Under the pieces are notes generated by a model. That model did no database searches. It had not been told where the DNA came from and saw only the letters and a program-made list of their open reading frames with translations. A stretch of 26,414 bases of DNA from a virus, in IMG/VR virus record IMGVR_UViG_3300019880_000008, positions 1-26,414 of that record; one strand, given 5' to 3'. The first letter of the stretch is position 1; each line of letters begins with the position of its first letter. The position numbers and the translations under genes were made by a program. Positions 23,564 to 26,414 of this stretch are shown one piece after another.

Positions 23564-23952
23564 TGGATCACGTCGTTATCGACCACCACCTTGATGAGAA
23601 CGCCGGCGTCTATCTCGTCGCGATCGGTCGCCCTGTTGTCACTGAGGTCCCGAAGGTCAATGACGATGGCACGGAGGTCCGCGGTGAGGACGACGCGCCA
23701 GTCATGGAGACGCGCGTCGCTGGATATCTCGATGTCGAAGACTTCGTGTTTGACGCCAGCGACCTTCGCTGGTTCACCGAGGCGGGTGACCGCCGACCGG
23801 ACGAGGACGTCGCGGCTGATCAGCGCGACGCGATCGTCTCGGCGCTGCTCGCGCGCGAGGTGGCGGTGCAAGGACAACTGGCTGAAGTGACGCGGGAGGT
23901 CAGCTCGATGCCGGGTATCGGCGATATGCTCAAGGAGGTGGCTGCGGAGTGA
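23560..23952 (+). CDS. Unknown tail-region protein ending at a possibly leaky TGA
   Basis: The 130-aa product starts MDHVVIDHHLDENAGVYLVA, then has YLDVEDFVFDASDLRWFTEA. It ends in a helix, SALLAREVAVQGQLAEVTRE, followed by IGDMLKEVAAE. No family is recognised. It may start at GTG 23560 (GTGA overlap) or ATG 23563 (TGATG overlap); GCGGAGGG at about 23544-23551 fits either. The TGA at 23950-23952 lies in the loop of a 9-bp perfect stem and is followed by C. The same frame continues open to 24201 as strongly charged helical sequence. The gene could therefore be longer by readthrough, or could have suffered a nonsense mutation. Confidence 0.65.
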   Translation: MMDHVVIDHHLDENAGVYLVAIGRPVVTEVPKVNDDGTEVRGEDDAPVMETRVAGYLDVEDFVFDASDLRWFTEAGDRRPDEDVAADQRDAIVSALLAREVAVQGQLAEVTREVSSMPGIGDMLKEVAAE

Positions 23953-23964
23953 CCAGCAGCCACC
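23937..23964 (+). repeat. Perfect 9-bp stem with the TGA stop in its loop
   Basis: GGTGGCTGC at 23937-23945 pairs with GCAGCCACC at 23956-23964 across a 10-base loop that holds the stop codon TGA (23950-23952). No T tract follows. It may modulate termination of translation, or it may be a weak transcription signal. Confidence 0.55.
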
Positions 23965-24201
23965 GAGAGGGAGCGCGAGGAGAACGCGCGTGCAGCAGCG
24001 GAGGTGGAGAACGCCGCAGCGCACGCGGCGGTGCGGGCTCATAAGCGTGCGGCCGCGAAACATGCGCGAGAGAAGGCCAAGTCTTTGGCGCAAAACTTGG
24101 GTCTAGGGTCCGCCGACCCAAGTTTGCTGGCGCCCGCTGAGGCCGCCGATCCCGCTGAGGCTGAGGTCGAGCAGGATCAGCCTGGCGACCAGGCGGGGTA
24201 G
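23953..24201 (+). CDS. Continuation of the 23560 gene, or separate 65-aa gene from GTG 24004
   Basis: In the same frame as the preceding gene, bases 23953-24201 encode PAATEREREENARAAAEVEN, then AHKRAAAKHAREKAKSLAQN and a disordered Ala/Glu/Asp/Pro tail ending QPGDQAG. The charged helix begins immediately after the TGA and before any start codon, so the coding signal spans the stop. If independent, the first in-frame start is GTG 24004, with GGAG touching it and no proper spacing. The segment also holds an 11-bp perfect hairpin (24093-24125). Readthrough would give 213 aa in total. An alternative is an intergenic region with a terminator, but the residue composition argues for coding. Confidence 0.45.
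   Translation, partial: PAATEREREENARAAAEVENAAAHAAVRAHKRAAAKHAREKAKSLAQNLGLGSADPSLLAPAEAADPAEAEVEQDQPGDQAG
24093..24125 (+). terminator. Perfect 11-bp hairpin with A/T-flanked stem
   Basis: AAACTTGGGTC at 24093-24103 pairs exactly with GACCCAAGTTT at 24115-24125 over an 11-base loop. A small GCCAA/TTGGC stem lies just upstream (24076-24089). The A-rich left edge and TTT right edge resemble a bidirectional terminator, but the T run is short. It lies in the 23953-24201 open frame, 80 bases before the distal tail gene. Confidence 0.45.
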
Positions 24202-24204
24202 CGC

Positions 24205-25677
24205 ATGACACGCATCGTCGCGCTGACGCTCTCCCCGGAAGCGCAGGGAGCGGGCTACAGCGTGCGCCTAGGGCCCCTAGCGTTCGTGACGCCCGCCGAC
24301 ACTGTCGGCGAGACGATCGGGGACGGCCTCGAGGTCGTGGGTGCCGCGCTCACAGCGTCGGACCGCCGTCCGCGTCCGTTGAAGTTGAAGCTCCCGGTGC
24401 GCGGCTACCAGCTCGAGTTTGACGTCGTCGGCGCGGGGCTCAGGCTCCGCCGGCAAGTCCGGCAGGTGATCGATAACTCGAAGTGGCGGCTGCAGGGCCT
24501 CTACTTCGTGTGGGACGCCGACCCTGATCTCGATGGGTGGCTGATGGTCGGCGGTGCTGACCTCTCCGAGACGGACCCAGGGATCTCCTTCGGCGAATTC
24601 GAGATGGACCTCTCCGAGGTGTACATCGCCGGGAGGCCCGGCACGCACCGCCCAGGCCGCCGCGCGTGGGTGGTCGACCTGCGCACCGGGCTCGCTGCGA
24701 GGGACACCCGCCGGCTGCTGTATTCCACGGACTTCGCGGCGCAGGCGCTTCCAGCTGAGCCGCTGGTGGTGCCCGGGGACATCGTGGACCTCGTCGCTTC
24801 TGGGAACCACCCCGTCGTCTCCACGACCGTGGGGCCGCTAAGGGGTGCACGGCATCTGTACCGCACTGTCGCGGCGGCGGACGCGGAGATCGTGAGCTAT
24901 CTACCCGACGAATCGCTGCTCCCGGAACGCACCCGGTACCTCGAACTAGATGACCTTGGGTCCGTGCGTGTGTGGGATCTCTCCAACGCGACGCCCTACC
25001 CGCCGGAACCGGCTGGCTATAGCAGCGAACGCGACACCGACCCAAACCTCTACTGGGGGTGGGAGCGCGTCCTGGGTGATGTGCTGACCGCGAACAGGCC
25101 GCTCGCTGTCGATAACGGCGCGACGCGGCTGATCTGGCTCGGGCCCGCAGCGAACCAAGGCCTCGCGATCGAGTACTGGGACGACGCGCTCGGGAGCTTC
25201 CACCGCATCGGCAGGGTCCTGCACTCCCTGAACGTCCGGGAGCAGCGCGTGATCGAAGCGACCCCCGAGCGCGCCGTGATCGAGTGGCGCGCCGGCCGGT
25301 ATGGGCTCCGGGCGATCCTGCAGCGCGGATGGTGGGGGCCACGCCTGGAGTCCTACGACGACGGTGGCAGCACCGCGCGGCTGGAGTACGCACCCGACGC
25401 CGGGGGGACGATGAGCGTCACGACTCAGACCCCGACGTGGGTTGTGAATGCCACGAGCAGCGGCACTGGCCACCAGCCTCTGCTGTGGGCGGCAGGTTCC
25501 GCTGATGAGGTGCGGGACACAACCCCGACCGTTATCGCTGGGCCCGCCGCGACATGGCGGCGCACACGTGTGCTCGTCGCGCGGCTGGGCTGCCCACCGG
25601 GCCCGGACTCAGAAGATCTCGCGAGCCTTTCCCTAGTGGACGCGCGCCCGATCCCGGTCCTCATCGGACGCAGCTAG
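24205..25677 (+). CDS. Distal tail protein-like minor tail protein
   Basis: The 490-aa product probably forms part of the tail tip below the tape measure. The N-terminal 200 residues read as a Dit-type domain: YSVRLGPLAFVTPADTVGET, then RPLKLKLPVRGYQLEFDVVG, RQVRQVIDNSKWRLQGLYFV and FGEFEMDLSEVYIAGRPG. The remaining 290 residues are beta-rich (RLIWLGPAANQGLAIEYWDD, GRYGLRAILQRGWWGPRLES) and may be a carbohydrate-binding or additional tip domain. The protein is longer than a bare Dit (usually about 250 aa). ATG 24205 follows the upstream TAG by three bases, with a GGCGGGG stretch about 12 bases before. The next gene begins 7 bases after its stop. Family assignment is by pattern and position. 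Confidence 0.65.
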   Translation: MTRIVALTLSPEAQGAGYSVRLGPLAFVTPADTVGETIGDGLEVVGAALTASDRRPRPLKLKLPVRGYQLEFDVVGAGLRLRRQVRQVIDNSKWRLQGLYFVWDADPDLDGWLMVGGADLSETDPGISFGEFEMDLSEVYIAGRPGTHRPGRRAWVVDLRTGLAARDTRRLLYSTDFAAQALPAEPLVVPGDIVDLVASGNHPVVSTTVGPLRGARHLYRTVAAADAEIVSYLPDESLLPERTRYLELDDLGSVRVWDLSNATPYPPEPAGYSSERDTDPNLYWGWERVLGDVLTANRPLAVDNGATRLIWLGPAANQGLAIEYWDDALGSFHRIGRVLHSLNVREQRVIEATPERAVIEWRAGRYGLRAILQRGWWGPRLESYDDGGSTARLEYAPDAGGTMSVTTQTPTWVVNATSSGTGHQPLLWAAGSADEVRDTTPTVIAGPAATWRRTRVLVARLGCPPGPDSEDLASLSLVDARPIPVLIGRS

Positions 25678-25684
25678 CCCGACG

Positions 25685-26414
25685 ATGACCGATCTCCGCT
25701 CGATCGACCCATCTGAGTGCTGGGTCCGTCACGTCGTGCGCGGCGAAGCAGGCACCCCGTCCGCGGTCGCGGTGGGGCGCGTGTTCTTCGCGCGCGACGA
25801 TGTCGTGAAGGGCGAGGACGGCCTGAACGGCCGCCAGGGCTGGCAGAAGGCGGACAGCACAGCGGTGCTCTCCGACGATGGGTCGTTCACGCTCGTTCTG
25901 CCGAACGCCGCGGGTGACGACGGTGTACTGCACCGCCGGCGCTTCTCGATCCTCACAGACGACACATACGAGCCGGGTGAGGAGTGGCTCGAGTTCTGGC
26001 GCGACCCGAACGACCTCGTGTTCGTGGGCACCCCGACGGACTACGAGAAGGACAAGTCGATCGTCACCATCAAGGGCATCGACTTGCAGGTTGTGCTCGC
26101 GGGGTCGATCAGCAGCGACGTGGATGTGTGGGACGGCACCGCGCCTGCGGATGTGCTCAGGCACTACACCCGTATCGCGGTGCTCGCCTACGGCGCGGAC
26201 CTCGCGGTCAACCAGACCGGCCCCGGCGGCGGGTGGGGCGCAAGCCCGTACACGCAGGCGCTAACAGGCGTCAGCACGGACTGCTGGACGTGCGAGGCGC
26301 GGCTACGCTGGACGTCCGCGCAGCCGACCGCCGCTGGCTTGTCGTTCGTGCGCCTAGACGTCGCTGGTCTCTCGCTGCAGGTGGACGTGTACGACGGCTC
26401 GATCGCTCTTATAA
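25685..26414 (+). CDS. Tail hub/tip protein (Tal-like), 5' part only
   Basis: The frame from ATG 25685 stays open to the window edge (243 codons), so the gene is cut by the edge and not broken. It starts TDLRSIDPSECWVRHVVRGE and contains RRFSILTDDTYEPGEEWLEF. It continues WRDPNDLVFVGTPTDYEKDK then IVTIKGIDLQVVLAGS, and VWDGTAPADVLRHYTRIAVL. The LEFWRDPNDLVFVGTP...IVTIKGIDL pattern resembles the N-terminal hub domain of siphophage tail-associated (Tal/gp44-like) proteins. Position directly after a Dit-like gene fits. Beta-rich sequence from about residue 195 may be the start of another domain. The C-terminal half, which often carries a lysin or fibre module, is not visible. Confidence 0.7.
   Translation, partial: MTDLRSIDPSECWVRHVVRGEAGTPSAVAVGRVFFARDDVVKGEDGLNGRQGWQKADSTAVLSDDGSFTLVLPNAAGDDGVLHRRRFSILTDDTYEPGEEWLEFWRDPNDLVFVGTPTDYEKDKSIVTIKGIDLQVVLAGSISSDVDVWDGTAPADVLRHYTRIAVLAYGADLAVNQTGPGGGWGASPYTQALTGVSTDCWTCEARLRWTSAQPTAAGLSFVRLDVAGLSLQVDVYDGSIALI

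Noticed and set aside
1-26414. tRNA genes, CRISPR arrays, insertion sequences, integrase or attachment sites
   Set aside because: None seen. Coding density is nearly complete, and no direct spacer-repeat pattern, transposase motif or cloverleaf was noticed on reading.

Overview
The window is a GC-rich stretch that codes on the + strand from end to end. It carries the structural (virion) module of a tailed bacteriophage with a long non-contractile tail (siphovirus morphology). It could be a free phage or a prophage: no integrase, repressor, lysis or replication gene is visible, so lifestyle cannot be read here. GTG starts, near-exclusive G/C at third codon positions, P27-type small terminase, PG-hydrolase domains inside the tape measure and the general gene style suggest an actinobacterial (Actinomycetota) host. 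The genus cannot be determined from the sequence alone.

Layout. Bases 1-9339 are packaging, head and neck genes: small terminase, large terminase, a small membrane protein, HK97-type portal, S49/SppA-type prohead protease, HK97-fold major capsid protein, two small head-associated proteins, head-tail connector, HK97 gp10-like neck protein and tail terminator. Bases 9363-11963 hold a large pectate-lyase-type beta-helix tailspike, placed unusually between the neck genes and the tail tube gene. Bases 12101-15118 are a disordered small protein, the tail tube protein, a 111-aa unknown, the tail assembly chaperone pair G/GT (with a well-placed GGGCCCT -1 slippery heptamer) and a free-standing HNH endonuclease. 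Bases 15115-20463 are a 1782-aa tape measure protein carrying an RlpA-like barrel and an NlpC/P60 domain. Bases 20497-23084 are a double LamG-type fibre and a T4 gp12-like collar fibre. Bases 23081-24201 are a LAGLIDADG endonuclease with a Zn-finger tail and an unknown gene interrupted by an in-frame TGA. Bases 24205 to the right edge are a distal-tail-like protein and the start of a tail hub-like protein that runs off the window.

The genes are tightly packed, with many ATGA/GTGA start-stop overlaps, which implies one or a few long late transcripts with translational coupling. Hairpins after the capsid gene, after the tailspike gene and inside the 23.9-24.1 kb segment may divide the transcript. 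There is no gene-free stretch longer than about 140 bases, apart from 23953-24204, whose coding status is ambiguous. The most noteworthy items are the G/GT frameshift site, the TGA-split gene with its hairpins, the LAGLIDADG plus Zn-finger fusion nested in the tail operon, and the displaced tailspike. I found no clearly new multi-gene defence or accessory system.
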